Positions 1-13,200 of a stretch of DNA of 64,000 nt are shown piece by piece; position 1 is the stretch's first letter, and every line of letters begins with the position of its first letter. Below the pieces are notes generated by a model, which saw nothing but the letters and a program-made list of their open reading frames with translations, was not told the origin of the DNA and searched no databases. The translations under genes and the position numbers were made by a program. The DNA comes from Alloascoidea africana (Eukaryota > Ascomycota > Alloascoideomycetes > Alloascoideales > Alloascoideaceae), in the NCBI GenBank assembly GCA_030581615.1, contig JAKTTT010000001.1, positions 992,001-1,056,000 of the forward strand, in the 5' to 3' direction.

Positions 1-2704
1 ATACTGCTATCCTTTCTGTGGTGATACTGAATGTGCGGTGAAAATCTAGGCCGTAAACTCGTAAAACCTCTAGTACTGACTTTCAAAGAGCGCTTGTCCC
101 CAGCGCCTTTCCCTCTCCCCGTTGGTGTATTGGAAGCAGACGCCTGAATAGGCTTTATAGCAACAAAGTCCAGACCGCTGTCAGAGTCCGAATCTGAAAA
201 CCTCGATTTGAAATCCCTATGGAAAAACTGGTCTCCGCCAATGCCCAGTTCGCTTGTCTTTGAACTTCGCCCATCTTTACTACGGCTTGAACTTTTGGAT
301 GCTGAAGAGTTTAGACCAACGTACATGACCTTTGACGTGGTTGGGCTAAAAGAGGAATCTGCCCTAAGAGATAACCTCTTGAATCCAGATGATGTAGAAA
401 AAGGTCTTTCCCTTTCAAAACTGGATTTGGCAGAATCGTCCATGATAAAACCCTTAGCAGTGGAAGGTTTTGATTTCTTGGTAGTTGCACGTTGTGTGGT
501 TTTAGCAATGGGCTTTGTGTTTTGGGGTTTAGCCAGCGATGAGCTTTCCCTCGTCTTTGATGTGCTCTGATCTTCAGATTGGATCACATCAGCTGGCACT
601 TTAATTTCAGCCTTCGCTTTGATTGTCTCGCTATCAGAAGCAAAACTCGTTGCAGATCCAGGTAAACGATATGTAGTGTTATTACCAGTTTTCTCCACTT
701 TTTCATTGATATACTTTTGAGCCGGTGGTGCCTGAGACAAAGATGACCTCTTTCCATCAACATCAGGATCGATTGAAGAGGATACTGCTCCATCTCTGGA
801 AGTAGTCATCTTTGAATCATCATCACAAACACCAGCATTATCAAGTTCAGCATTCGATTGATGCTGCGATATTGGTTCACTGTCTCTTTTTATTGAGGGT
901 TCAGGTTCATCATTGAAAAAAGAGGGAATACTTCCTCCATCAAACCCAAGAAAATCAAGTACATCGTTTCCACGTGTACCATTTTTGCGTCTTCTTACAC
1001 TGCCGTCGAGTTCCTCATCACTGGAGGAATCATCATCATCATCATCATCATCTACATTAACAACACCAGGAACCGGTGTATTAATGCCCTCGGGCTCACT
1101 ATAAGGCTCCCGTTGTTCCAGCTTATCATCGATGGTAATTGTCTGATTCCGCTCATTGGACGTTTCCGTTTTAGTATTAGATCGATTATCGTAGCTGGTA
1201 GAAGGTGATGATTCCTTGAGGAACGAGAGTTCAGATTCGGAATATTGTAAATCAGAAATACCTTCGTTTTCTTCATCATGTTTTGGTCTCCTGGACACTA
1301 CTTGTTCTTCATTTGTGGAACAGGTATCTACTATAATAGGTATATGAGAACTTGATGCAGAAACGACAGAACCATTGGAAGAGGTTGGGTTATCTTTGAG
1401 AAATGAAGCAACAGGTTCAAGAGTCTTGGATCCATCATGATCCATACCAATAGACCTTTTCGCTGAATCATAAGAAGACTGTCTTGATGAGTTGTATTTC
1501 CTAGAGGTCAGCTTTTTCTTTGGTGTCCCTTTTACAGCTCTCCCCCGTGACGGAGACCGAGTGTTGATTGGTATAGACACTTCCACAGGAACAAGGCCAT
1601 ATTTACTTGGAACATACTTTTTAACAAGTTTCCTAGGAACATCTGGGTATTCTGATTTTTGCAACTGGTTAAGATTATTGTTAAACCGTCTATTAATCGA
1701 TGCTGCATCCATCGAGGAAACTTCGGAAAGACTCACTCGAGACGCACTTTTCGAAACGGATCGTCCTTTCCCCTTTCGAGTTATGCTTCTACCGGTTCGG
1801 GTCCCTACGGATCTCGTAGCACCACTGTTTCTTGATCTGACCCTAGCCGTTTCCTGTTCTCCTGAAAGCCGTAAGGCGGATCGAACAGGAGAAGCTGTTC
1901 TTGGAGGAGGAGTATGATGAGTATAATGGGTCTCAGGATCATCAAGTATCAGAATCGAGTCTCTTTTAGCCGGTGTATCTGGTACCTCATTTCGAACGCC
2001 ATTTTCTTGAATACTCTCCAGTTCACTTCCATGAGTGGACGATGGTCTACTAGTAGTCTGTATATGGTGGGAACTTGGAGGCTTGGGGAAGGGCAAATTT
2101 CCATCTTTGCCCCGATCGCCTGTGCCTGTTTGAGTATTTGCACTTTTCACGACTCTTAGTGAATATGAATTACGACGGAGAACCCTATTATCTTGAGGTG
2201 GTGTTGAATCGGATGATGAGGCAACAGGTTTGCATTTTTCAATAATTTTACTATCGCTTTTCACAGTTTGAAGTCTTCTTTTCTGAGGAGTTGTGATTTT
2301 TTGCTTTCCCTTTTCCTTTTCCTTCTCGACATAGGCTTGTAGCTCTATCCATTAGATGTGGCAAGTTAGGTACAAATCCCTCTCAATAACGCATTAGGAC
2401 ATTCTTACCAGGCACAGTCATCGCGGACGTTCTCTCGTCGATATGACTTCTAGATGTTGCTAAACAAGCAGCAGTAAATGCATTTTGTTGACTAACTTGA
2501 GGCGATTCTGGTTGCTAAAGACATAGGGTCCGTAAGTTAGTGTCAATCAAGGACAATACAATATCCCTCAAATCGTGTGTACAACAATGCTGGCTAATTT
2601 GGAGATGGTTCAGGTGCGAAAGGATAGAATCAAATACATACAAGTTTTCCAAGAGGATGGGATGTGAGTGAATATGTTCTATAGGCTCTTTTCTTTCGCA
2701 TCAT
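1..2704 (-). CDS. Seg1-like eisosome protein, N-terminal part (partial, three exons)
   Basis: This reading frame runs off the left edge of the window, so only about 837 N-terminal residues are visible. I model three exons: 2642-2704 (start MMRKKRAYRTYS), 2409-2514 and 1-2344. The introns are 2515-2641 (donor GTATGT, branch CTAAC) and 2345-2408 (donor GTAAGA, branch CTAAC). Both junctions keep the frame and exon 3 has no stop. The protein is very rich in Ser, Arg and acidic residues, with no membrane segment. Landmarks are an Ala-rich NAFTAACLATSR stretch near the start, KKYVPSKYGLVPVEV in the middle, an Asp run coded by GAT repeats near 1030-1052, and FKSRFSDSDSDS near the visible end. From memory these resemble the fungal Seg1 family, which scaffolds eisosomes under the plasma membrane. 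The family call is an inference from these motifs; another Ser-rich cortical protein is possible. Confidence 0.5.
1028..1053. repeat. GAT/ATC trinucleotide repeat inside a coding region
   Basis: A run of ATC units on the plus strand, read as consecutive GAT (Asp) codons on the minus strand of the Seg1-like gene. It codes an acidic patch and is likely length-variable between strains. Confidence 0.8.
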
Positions 2705-3210
2705 TATTGATTGCGATTCAAAAATCGATGGAGATTTGATGGAAAATGGTAAATTTCACAAAAGGGTAATGGGACCAAAACTGAATCTGTCCACACGCCC
2801 CAACTCATCCCAAACCTCCGTACACCCGCGAAACATCTAGCAAAATGACGAAGATGATGATGATGATGATGATGAGTTTGGGAAGATACGGCTTGTATGT
2901 CTTCATCTGGAGATTTGCATTTGGTGATCAACAAAAATAGCTAAATCTTGAAAACTCGGAGATAATATATACATATACATATGTGTAGGGAAACAACAAA
3001 CGCAAGCAAAAAAGAAATAAAAATAGAAATAGAAATAGAAAAAGAAAAAGAAAAAGAAACAGATAAACATAAAACGAACAGGACAAAAAATCGGGAAAAA
3101 TAATAGGGAACATTCATTTTATAAGATCTCTCTATGATGCTTTCCAATCTGACATTCGTGTATAAAATTTTATAGGGGCATTATCGCTTGCAAATCTCGC
3201 TCATTATATT
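2705..3210. other. Intergenic region with simple repeats between two minus-strand genes
   Basis: This is the promoter side of the Seg1-like gene and the 3' side of the Q-rich gene. It holds a GAT repeat at about 2850-2876 and a purine-rich AAATAG/AAAAAG tract at about 3010-3060. I see no gene; the open frames here have no recognisable content. Confidence 0.7.
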
Positions 3211-3269
3211 TCACTGATACGGGTTCATATGACTATCCTGCTGACCCAATTGAGGATGCTGCTGCTGCT

Positions 3270-3300
<31 letters not shown>

Positions 3301-5427
3301 TTGCTGCTGCTGTTGCTGTTGAATCTGTTGCAAAGGAGTTACGAGGCCACCTTGGGGAGAGATTTGAGACAGATGGGGCGGCAGCGTGGGCATTGCGGTT
3401 AGAACCTGGCCGTACTGGTTGAACATTTGCCCGTCGGGAGCCCCCGAGATGCCCGCGGGACTGCCTCCAGCTACACCGTACGGAGCCAACTGCTGGGCCA
3501 TGTGTGGAGGCTGGTGGGACTGTCTCAGGCCAATGCTCATCTGGTAGTACTGCTGCTGCTGGTGGTGCTGCTGCTGGACCTGGACCATTTTCTGATGCCT
3601 GATTGCAGCTCTCTGTAAATTCAACTCGTTCAGCTTTGTAATTCTTCGGACTCTCCGCGATCGAAGCTTTTCGTCCGCGCGGGTATTTCTCCAGCTATCA
3701 ACGGCACGCTGGATCAGGCCTCTGTGGCCACGGATCTCCTCGTTGAGCCTCGACAGCTGCCAGCCCATCAAGTTGCACTCGCGCTCGTACTTGTATCGCT
3801 TCCCCGTGTACTCGCTCTCCACACACATGGCCTTGGGATAAACGCAGTTTTCGTTTTTGAACTGCTGGTCCAGCTTGCTCTCCGTGGCGCTCAGGTTATC
3901 GAAGACACCACAGTAGAGTTTGAAGGTGGTGCGAACCTTGTTTTTGGAGTACTCAAACGTCATCCACTCTTCGCCCGTGGCCTCGTTCTTTTCGATGATG
4001 GGGTCTGTCGCCGGTATGGGGCCGGACGGCGAGGAGCTGGGCTTGCGGTCTCGGTAGAGCTTTTTGGGGTCTTTGTACTTTTTCGTCTTTTTGTACATGT
4101 TCCCCATCTGTTGCTGTTGGTCCTGTTGTTGGTGATGATGCTGGTGATGCTGGTGCTGCTGGTGCTGCTGGTGCTGATGCTGGGCTTCCTGGTCCTGGGA
4201 GTCGTACACACCCACGCCGATCGGGTGCGACATCGGCACGGAGCCCGCGGGCATGCCGTAGGCACTGGAGCCCGGGGGGTTGAGCGAGAGGCCGGGCAGC
4301 GAGGACGGGATCATGGAGTACTGGCCCACGTACTGCGAAGGGAACTGGGCGGGCAGAATGGCTGATCTGGCAGAGGAGGAAGAGGTGGAGGAGTAATTAT
4401 CTTGGAGCGACAGAGCAGATCCTTCCGGCGTGGCTGCAGGATTCCCGGAGCCGCCGCTGGGCCCGCTGGCCGAGGCCGCTGGGCCCGTTAACGGGCCCGT
4501 GAGCGGGCCTGCGAGCGTCGCGGCGGACGGCGACGAGGACGAGCCTGGGGTTGGGGTAGGGCCTGGTGCTGGGCCCGGTGCTGGTGCTGATGTTGGTGCT
4601 TGCGCTGGTGCTGAAGCGTAGAAGTCGCCCGAGCCCAGGCCGCCGTAGTAGGGCTTGGAGTTGGCGACGGGGTCCGGCTGGGCCTGTGCGGCCGGACCGT
4701 ACTCGTTGAACGACGAGTAGTAGCTGGAGCCCGGGTTGGAGCCCATGCTGGAGCCCATGCTGGAGCCCATGCTGGAGCCCATGCTGGAGACCAGACTGGA
4801 GCCCAGACTGGAGCTGCCTGGAGCCGACTGCGCGACTCTGGAGTCGCGGCTGCCGTCCTTCATGATGAGCCCGATGCCCGGGGTCGAGGACAGGGCCGTT
4901 CTGGCCTCGGGCGCAGAGCCTTGGGCGGCCCCGGCGCTTGCGAAGGAGAAGGTCGAGCCATTGCTGTTGGCCCCGGCGCTATAGGCAGACGACCCGGCCT
5001 GGCTCTGGTACGCCATGAGCGGCGCTTTTGTGGACGAAGGCAGCTGTTGCGATTGCGATTGCGATTGCGGCTGCTGCTGCTGCTGCTGCTGCTGCTGGAG
5101 AATGGAAGGAGACTTGAATTGAGAGCCCCCGGGCACTACTCCCCCAGAAAGGTGTCCCGAAGAGGCGGCGGCCGGATTGCTGGAGGAATTGTCGGAGTGC
5201 ACTTGCGACTGGACCTGCACGGTTGGCGAAAACTGGATGTTCTGTGTGTTGGGCGGCATCATCTGGTACTCGTGGGACGAGTAGGACGAGGTTGGAGGAT
5301 AAGAGGGAAGGCCAGGAGGCGTCATGTTGGAGCTGGAGGAGGTTGTGTTCTGTTGTCGATGCGATTGATTATAGTCAAGATAATCCGTTGCTGTTTGTCG
5401 TTCAGGAGTCATTATAATGCTGTTCAT
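3211..5427 (-). CDS. Glutamine-rich putative transcriptional regulator with a conserved fungal C-terminal domain (DUF8032-like)
   Basis: A single 738-residue reading frame with an ATG start. The N-terminal ~430 residues are low complexity: Ser/Gly/Pro/Ala/Gln-rich, with a Q run near residue 115, a four-fold SSMG tandem repeat (about 4740-4790) and a His/Gln-rich tract. About residues 440-612 form the only folded-looking segment. It begins with a basic KKTKKYKDPKKLYRDRKP stretch and contains EWMTFEYSKNK, LYCGVFDN and a terminal basic RSRRVRRITKLNEL helix. I recall this segment from fungal proteins annotated DUF8032, usually treated as transcriptional regulators; that name needs a domain search. 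A run of about 20 Gln lies near the C-terminus. The gene is strikingly GC-rich compared with its neighbours, and 18.4 kb of gene-free DNA lies on its promoter side. A nuclear regulatory role is an inference from composition. Confidence 0.75.
3245..3325. repeat. CAG/CAA polyglutamine tract near the C-terminus of the Q-rich gene
   Basis: A run of GCT/GTT/CTG-phase trinucleotides on the plus strand, read as mixed CAG and CAA Gln codons on the minus strand. It codes two closely spaced Gln runs, the longer about 20 residues. Confidence 0.85.
4736..4812. repeat. 12-bp tandem repeat coding SSMG units
   Basis: Four near-identical copies of ATGCTGGAGCCC (plus strand) in a row, followed by two diverged copies. 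On the minus strand they code repeated Ser-Ser-Met-Gly units inside the disordered part of the Q-rich protein. Confidence 0.85.
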
Positions 5428-6700
5428 TTAGTGGTCGTTCTAATGTCTAGGACCCCGAACTTGTCATAGGAGTAAGATCAATTGTTGGCGTGGAACGAGA
5501 AACAACGGCTTGGAGTTCTTTTATGTTTGATGGAGAACCTGAAGGGTGTGGTACTTATGTTTAAACTTGGGTGTTGTTATGCAAAGAAATGCCACCAATT
5601 CAGGGATCAAGCGAATTAACGGATTAACACAATTAAGTGGGAAATAAAAAAAAAAAATTGAATCCTAGTTGGGACGTATTCAAACCCTTGTCTGACGGGT
5701 ACCGAATTCGTAGGCTAAGTTTGGCTGTAGAGTTTGATAAAAGGCAGGTGAACAAGGGAGGACGGTCTTATAACTATAAGACGCAACAAAAAATAGAAGT
5801 GGGTGTGATCACCACTTGATTTTAGTTTCTGAATTAATTGGTCACCAGTTGAAGCCGTGGATAAAGGAGTTGTGCATTAGAGGGGAATCTAGACCTTTTT
5901 CTGCTGCTTCTGCTTCTGCTTCTGCCTCTGCTTCTGGTGCTGGTGCTGGAGCTACTGGCACTGCTGTTTTGGGCTGCGGGCGTGGGAGAAAGACGAGGTC
6001 GTGGGCCAGGGACTGGGGACGGGGGACGGGGGACTCAGGACTCAGGAACGGGGAGGCGGGAAGCGAGTCTTTTATTACGTGGGTGGAGAGAGAAGAGGGA
6101 GAAGAGAGAGAGGGAGAGAGCTCTGGGTGTGGAATTGGGCAGGAGGAAAAAAAGAAAGTATAAAAAAGCAAAACGAAAGCGAAAGGAAAAAGGAAAAAGG
6201 AAAAAGGAAAAAAAGAAATCCAAATGGAAATGGAAATAGAAGAGAAACACCCAACTGTAATTATTTTATTATATTATTATTATTTATTATTATTTCCTGC
6301 CATTGTCTGATATTATATTATTCTGCAGTATTATAATACGCCCGACCCGCTATTATTGGATGAATTGGGTCTTTAAGGTAATAATCGCATTTGGTTTTCG
6401 GTTTTTGGTCAGCTGTTTTTTGTTTCCCGTTCTCGTTCTCGTTCTCGTTTCTCGTTTCTGGGCCTCGTCTCTTGGTTCGCCGCTGCTTCTCCGTCGTCCA
6501 TCTGACATGGCATACGCTGCTCGCGACGTGTAAGTGTAAGTGTAAGTGAAGTGTAAGCCCTGCTGCGACCTGAGACACTCGCGGAACTGAGAAACTGGAT
6601 CCTGCCGTGGAAGCAGAGCAACAGCAGTCAAAACCCAACTCAAAACCAGAAGGTAACAAACCTGTGCGATCCTAAAAATGACATATTACTTCCCACATCT
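5428..6700. promoter_or_regulatory. Promoter and leader region of the Q-rich gene, full of simple repeats
   Basis: This is the start-proximal part of the large gene-free region. It contains an A12 run (5646-5657), a GCTTCT/GCTGGT microsatellite (about 5900-5950), a long purine tract (about 6060-6240) with GGAAAAA units near 6184-6215, TTCTCG repeats (about 6428-6457) and GTGTAA repeats (about 6528-6556). Seen from the gene this is a C/T-rich strand, as in many yeast promoters. The small open frames here are repeat-driven and I do not call them genes. Confidence 0.55.
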
Positions 6701-9700
6701 CGATGGAACAAACAATGCCAGATTGCAAAGTATGAGGGTGTTTTGAGTTTAACGGTAAGTTATACCTGGATCGCGCTTAGACTGTAACTTTATCCCAAAT
6801 CAAGATTATCTGAAATTGCCCAACCTAAATGTTCCATCTCTGCATATCTTCCCACCGGGTCACTTGTTTTCTTGAACCTAAGATCTGGGCTAATTTTAAT
6901 TCCCACTACCCATGCAACCCAATGTTTTGGGTCCCGGTGCCCGAAAACCTTACACCTGGGGAAATTCGCCCCAAATATTAGCTCCTGGCTATTACTTCAC
7001 CATTACAGCCATGTCCATGGACCAAGAATACTGAAATCGTGCACTGTTGGTCTAAGCAACGTGAACTCCCATTCTATTTAGTCAGAGATTGATTTACAAG
7101 TTATAACTAGAAACCGTAGCAAAACTGAACTGTCCTCATTCTAATATTTACCTCTTCTTCCTGATACCCTTTGATCTGGCGGTTGTGGAGGATCTTTTTT
7201 CTGTTAACTCACATCTTTTACTCCATCATTTCCCAACTAACCTCCCCCCACCAAAAAGAATCGGAAATATCAAAACCCATGCTCTAATTTCCTGCCACTG
7301 TCCTCACCGTATCCCGGTCCCAATTGTTACTGTGCATATGGCAAGCCCGTAAAATTGTTTGGGACCTCAACCATTTCCTGGCGCACACGTTATACAGCTT
7401 CTAAACAGAGAATAAACACGGAGAAACCAGGGATATCCAAGCACCAGCAGCAGAAGCAGAGGCAGAAGAAGAAACTGTAGAATGGCAAACTGGATCGGGT
7501 CCCAGCATCCACGATGCGGCAGAAACCAAACAAGCACATAGAATAGAATTGGTCTCTGACTACTTCCCTCTGTGGGGTGAGTGAAAGAAATTTGACACTG
7601 ACGTTGAGACCTATTCCTGTAACCTGCTATTCTCTCCTCTGATTTAGACACGTCAACTTAAATTACAACATTTTTTTTTTCCCACTCTTTTAAACCCCTT
7701 CAAATTGTCCCAAGACTTTAGAAAGACTCGTATGATACGCCATATTCTAAATCCGCTTGTTTGAGTAACACTGGACTGGTTTGCGACGTATTGTTCCTCC
7801 TACATGAAGCAATCAAAACTAAGTGCTGTAATCCGCCACACAATCTCTGCTTGCTCAGGTGCACATTGCATAGACGGACTCAACTTCGGGACTTTGGGCC
7901 TGTGGCGTTCCGAAAGTTGTGGATGTGGATGTGGACCCGAACTGATACAGCACATTCACATTAACCTGACTGATGTATAGAAGCAGTACTACCCTGGTGT
8001 ACTCCATCTAGAAAACAGGTTTGCATTAGAAATCCAATTTTTTTTTTTTTTAATTTTGGTAACCCTATACCATCGTTGCCGTAGCTATACCTTGACAAGT
8101 TGAATCGAACTTCTTTTTTTTTTTTTTATTTCCAATGATGGCTTTGACAGTTACAATTTGGTAAAACGGGTAACATGTTGATCAACTATTCTTCTGCATT
8201 ATGCGTATATATAGATCAAAAAGCCTCCACCCAAAAAAAAGATGGGATTGGGAACGGGAGGTACTGATTCCATATCGAAATTGGTATGCATCACTCAGTC
8301 ATGATCATTCCTTAACAGTTGTAAATCGATTTTTAATAACATATCCTTTTGGATTCTAAACAATCTTTTAAAAAGAGTAAAGTTTTCAATTGCTTTCAAG
8401 TTTTCCTCTTGTAAACGAGAACAAAACAAGTAGAATCTCTAAAGCATAGCCAACTTTTTTGTCGTTGAGCATATTAAATCGGTATCACAAATTAGGAATT
8501 CTGACCCGAAAATACATTTTATTAAATCATACATCATGAATCATATAGTACAGAGACTGGGCTAGATGAAGTCGAAAACCAAAAAAAAAAAAAAAAAGGA
8601 AAGCGACAGTTTCAAAGAATGATAGATAGCCAGCAGTTTAGGAGTATGAATGCTACAAAAAGCTCAATTTTACTTCTTAATGCCGCTCTTGCGCATACTT
8701 GCAATTATTACTTTGGGGGGTATATTTATATTTACGAAAACAAAAATTTGAAGATAATTGTATTCCACGGTTGGATTCTGGTTCTTTTCCCCTTCAAAAT
8801 GGTCTATCAACTGGTAGAGTAAAGTATTTAACCCAAGAACAGAAAAAGAAGGGAAATCAAATGAGAAAAGCTATATGTTTGATAAATAGTATTGGCCTTG
8901 AAACGAGAATTCAGAGTCGATTCTAAATTCTCTTCTGAAAAAAAACCAGAACTTGTTTGTTTCTTGTTGTGTTAATCAACTATATCTAACGAAAGATTCG
9001 TGCATTTAAAGATATCATTCCTCATGCCTGGATTCCCCAAGTGCTCATAAAAATGGGAAATGAAGGGGGTAACAAATTCAACGCATTACGCTCCTTGGCA
9101 CCACATGTCATATTCATTGATCGTCATATCTTAGCCCGCCAATTCCCATTTCCATGATCATTAGTGTGATTCTTCACACGGAACGGCAAATGACACTGTG
9201 ATTTCATTCCTAACCTCTTTGAGAAAGAAAAAAAAAAAAAAATTGAAAATGAATCAAAAAGTTCTCATTCGAGTATCTATTAGATCATTCATCTCCATCT
9301 CCATAACCAACAACTTTTATTGTTCCACAACTCGCATTTTAATTCATTCGTTTCAAACCTCCTTGAAGTAATTATCTTCCAGCTATACTTTATTTGTGGT
9401 TGCCTAGCTTTTGCTTTTACGTGCTTTACGTCACATGATTTTTGATTGCTATAGAATTTCTTTTTCAAAATTATCGCGATTGTTCTGAAATAGAAGTTTT
9501 TTTTTTTGATAAAATGATACAGTGGTATTTCAATGCCTTTTGCTGTTTTGGTAAAAGATAATCAAAAAGTCGCGGTTACCTCGAAAGAGTCTATACAAAT
9601 TTTCATTTTCCGTCTGGCTTGAAAGTTATTATCAAGTATCAAGTCGTTTCCTGACACTAAAGTATTTTTTCGGGTACTCTCCTAGTTGGGGTTTTTAAAA

Positions 9701-9900
9701 TGAACGTGTAATTAGATATATCAGTGGTATATACACGGTATAATCTTGAATTGTGGATTTTAAAACTGGAATTCTCGATCATGGCTACCCCTTTCTTCTT
9801 TTGAGAAAAGAGATCTGAATTGTGAAGAGAAGGAAGATTGAAAACCTCAGGTCAATCAGGTATGCCAAAAGGGTTGATTGATATTAAGGTGTAGGTTTTA
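6701..9900. other. Gene-free AT-rich DNA with homopolymer tracts
   Basis: No gene, tRNA or recognisable element. Homopolymer tracts are frequent: T10 at 7671-7680, T15 at 8038-8052, T14 at 8114-8127, A17 at 8581-8597 and A15 at 9228-9242. A copy of TCACATGA lies at 9431-9438. The longest open frames are under 100 codons and look random. Confidence 0.6.
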
Positions 9901-12900
9901 TAACTGTATAGCTCATTCTGGCTGTTTTAATGTATCGCTGAGCAATCAAATTCATTATAGCTTGAAGCCAAGGAGGGAAGTAATAGTCTGGTTTTCCAAG
10001 TGTCGTAACGATTACAGTGTTTTAATCCCCAGTGGCAATACTGATGGCACTTTTCACCAAAAATTTGTAGTTGCTTGACGATTTATGATACGTGGTACAT
10101 CACCTCTATTTGATAACAAATGATCCAAATAGTCTGTACAACACGAGATTCCTATTCAATTTAGTGGTTCTACCTGAATGCCATGGTGGGTGCTGGGTGC
10201 GAAGGTGAAGGTAGAGCAGGGAGGAGGAAAACGCACAGGGTGAACTACCTGTCTTATATGTGAATGTAAAGGAAGAACTTATCCCAGCTTGGTCTGACGG
10301 CTGGCCTCAACTTACCCCTGAATTTACTTCTGAGGGTCTTCGATGAAGGTATCTACTATGTTCTATACATTGGTAGGGAGGTAAAGACAATGTTCACTGT
10401 ATGACCTGTCTTCCTAGTTGAGGTACCCCGGATCAGAATGATTAAACGTAGAAGTCTGCTCTTACGCGTGGAACTTCTCCCAGTAGACAAAGTACACCAC
10501 TCATGGCCCAACACAAAATATCAACCACAAATTTTCTTGTTCTCTTTCAAAACTTGATTGATAACTTCTTTTACATCCAATAATTCCTTTGGCCAAAATT
10601 ATACCCAACCTTCCTACTGATCATTTAAGAATAAAGCCGAGAAACTCATTTTCTTCCCACTCATTAAGCTTTAGAAACACTAATCTAGATTCAGGATCTT
10701 GAAACTAGATGTCATCAAATATTAACATGACCTCTCAGCTGCCTGAATTTTATTAACCATATTTTTTCCTCTGGATTGGTTGCTACATGTGGGTAATGGC
10801 AACTCAGAAGTCAACACAGACGGAATGCTGGTCTGGAAATGGAAGATTCCGAACACAGCAAAGTTCATTGCCACCATCAGGACTGGTCAATCTAGCACAA
10901 CATTTATTCACCTGTCAAATGTCACCACTTGGGTATTTCGTAAATTAGAACGCAAATGTAAGCGAATTCTTAGACAGACGGCGGAGCTTAATTTCAAAAT
11001 GATCTTTTTAATCCCCAGTTCTCACGCTGGGAGATGCTTCAAAATTGGAAATTACATTTCATCATAGGAGATTTCAAATTTATGTTCCAAAACTTTTCAG
11101 TTTAATACTTCGAGTAAAACAACAAAGTCGTAAACTCATCAACGTTTGGTGCCATTCCAGTTTTGTGTTCTTTCACAGAACACTAGTTATCAGTGTGTTT
11201 GACAAGTTTTTTTGTTTCTTTTTTTGGTAGTCAAGATCGAAAGAAACATCAAACTCTCACATTCGGTATTCTATAGCAAACTTTAAGTAGGCAGACCTGA
11301 GATATCAGGTTACAGTTTAGACTTAGTATTGTATTTTTATTTTTTCCTCTTGAACCTTCAAGATAGAATTTGCAATGGAGTGCACTCCTGAAAATTTGAA
11401 GCTATATGGCAAACAACCATTGAAGTGGGAAGCACGAGACGAGGAAGTAATTTGCGAGAAACTCAATCGCAGTTTCTTTGAGACATGAAACACTATGAAG
11501 GATATATTGTACCCCTGGAATTATTGAAAGATGTGTAAAAGGTTTAAGCCATCTTGATGTGTTATCAAAAGAGTGAGAAAGAACGTGGACTCAGACTCAA
11601 TCCACACCATGGTGGTAACACAAGGCTCGCTGAGATGTTTGTTTACCTCAGATTTGGAGCACTTGAATATGTCTCATATGTGCTATTTTAAACAAGACAA
11701 TATGTCATCGGATATAGCTTTCTTTTACACTCTGACCTTCGCATTATTGTGGAGCTTGAACCATGAATACCTTCTTTTAACCCGTATTCCTTAAGAGCTC
11801 TAGAAAAACTGTATTCAGGTGCCAAAATCAATACTCAGTTTCAAGACAGCTAACCTCGCTTTTTAACTTTTTTGAAGTTATAGGCTATGGATGTCAAAAT
11901 CTAAATATCCTTGCATCTATCAAAATTCAAGAATTTGTCAACCTTTTTCTTAAATTTTGAGTGCAGCAAAAATAAACAGTTAAACTATAAGTCTGTTAAA
12001 ACCCGACATGACATTCCCCCATTCAAGTTAACTTACACTCTAGCAGAGAGATTTCAAGATGATTATATTTTGAGCTTTGCTAATTTTACCAGCAAGAGAG
12101 GTTGACTGGAGGAGAAGTGGTGGTATGTAAGTTAATAGAATGAAAGTACACGTCAAACAATAGATGTTTGCCCAAATAATAAAGTTGTCGTATAGGTTGC
12201 TACCTGGGCAAGTGAATAGAACATACCAATTAAGCTACGGCTTATCAGGAGACTCCTAGAAGTGCTCTCAGATGTCAAAGTGTTCGGCCTGGCCTACCAA
12301 AAGTTTAGGCAACATCTGGACAACAGCAAATCTTTCGTAGGCAAAGGATAAGGAGGTGGAAGCAATAGGCTTCGAGCATGTCGCTTTTAAGGGGCAAACA
12401 AAGCAGCTTCCCTAGTTTAAAGGCTACCTGGATGATTAAATCTGAACGGCTAAGATCTATATAGAAGGATATTGGAACATCCTGTTCGGTGGAAAATCAC
12501 AGATGTCCAGGTTCACCTTGGCCAACAGGCAAATTCCACTACCATGTTTTACCTGTCAAGCATGTAGTCAGCCAACCCTCTGGAACAAATATTAGAGCAT
12601 TAAGAAAGAGCTAGAGATGTAGCAAACAAGTACTGAAGAATAGATATATCTGAAGTTGTTCGAAACATTCTTGATGGTGTAAAAAACTTCTTATCTACCT
12701 TGAACAGGCTCTAATTCGGCACCGCCATGGCTGTAAATTGTCATGGTTCCGGAATTTCTGCTAGATACTAGCCCATGCTTCTCACTTGAGCAAATTGATC
12801 AACTACGCAAATTAAGGGAAGGATAGAAGGATGGTGAGAATCTGATAGGATGTGCCCTTACACAACGATACTTTTACAGGTATGTCATCCCTCTTTCCAA

Positions 12901-13200
12901 TGTAATAACCATCTCCAAGTAAACACCTTGGCAGATATCGCTTGCATACTTGGTGCAAGGTATAAAGCATTGCAATAGAATCGAAGTACCTATGTATTAG
13001 GATAGAAGATCAAATGCAAGTTCTTTCCTTCTAATCAGCATAAGCATGGTGATTGTCTTCGACAAGGAGGTACAAGTCATTAGACAGCAAACAACACCTA
13101 GGGCTAGAAAGTTTTGTGACTTGGGTATAAATAATCTTTTGGTGGCAAATCGAACATGTTGACTTACACAACCGCTAGCTCAATAGATTGAATCAACATA
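9901..13200. other. Gene-free DNA with patches of higher GC, possibly decayed sequence
   Basis: No intact gene. About 10180-10500 and 12200-12900 are less AT-rich than their surroundings and contain several short open stretches with no match I can name. They could be remnants of old genes or mobile elements, but I see no diagnostic motif (no reverse transcriptase, integrase or transposase signature, no terminal repeats), so no element is called. Confidence 0.45.

Noticed and set aside
3724-5469. Antisense frames of 213 and 182 codons over the Q-rich gene
   Set aside because: They are shadows created by GC-rich, repeat-rich codons on the other strand; their translations are Leu/Val/Gly/Arg low complexity.
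10780-13100. Possible mobile-element remnants in the desert
   Set aside because: Short open stretches and higher GC were suggestive, but I found no polymerase, integrase or transposase signature and no terminal or target-site repeats.
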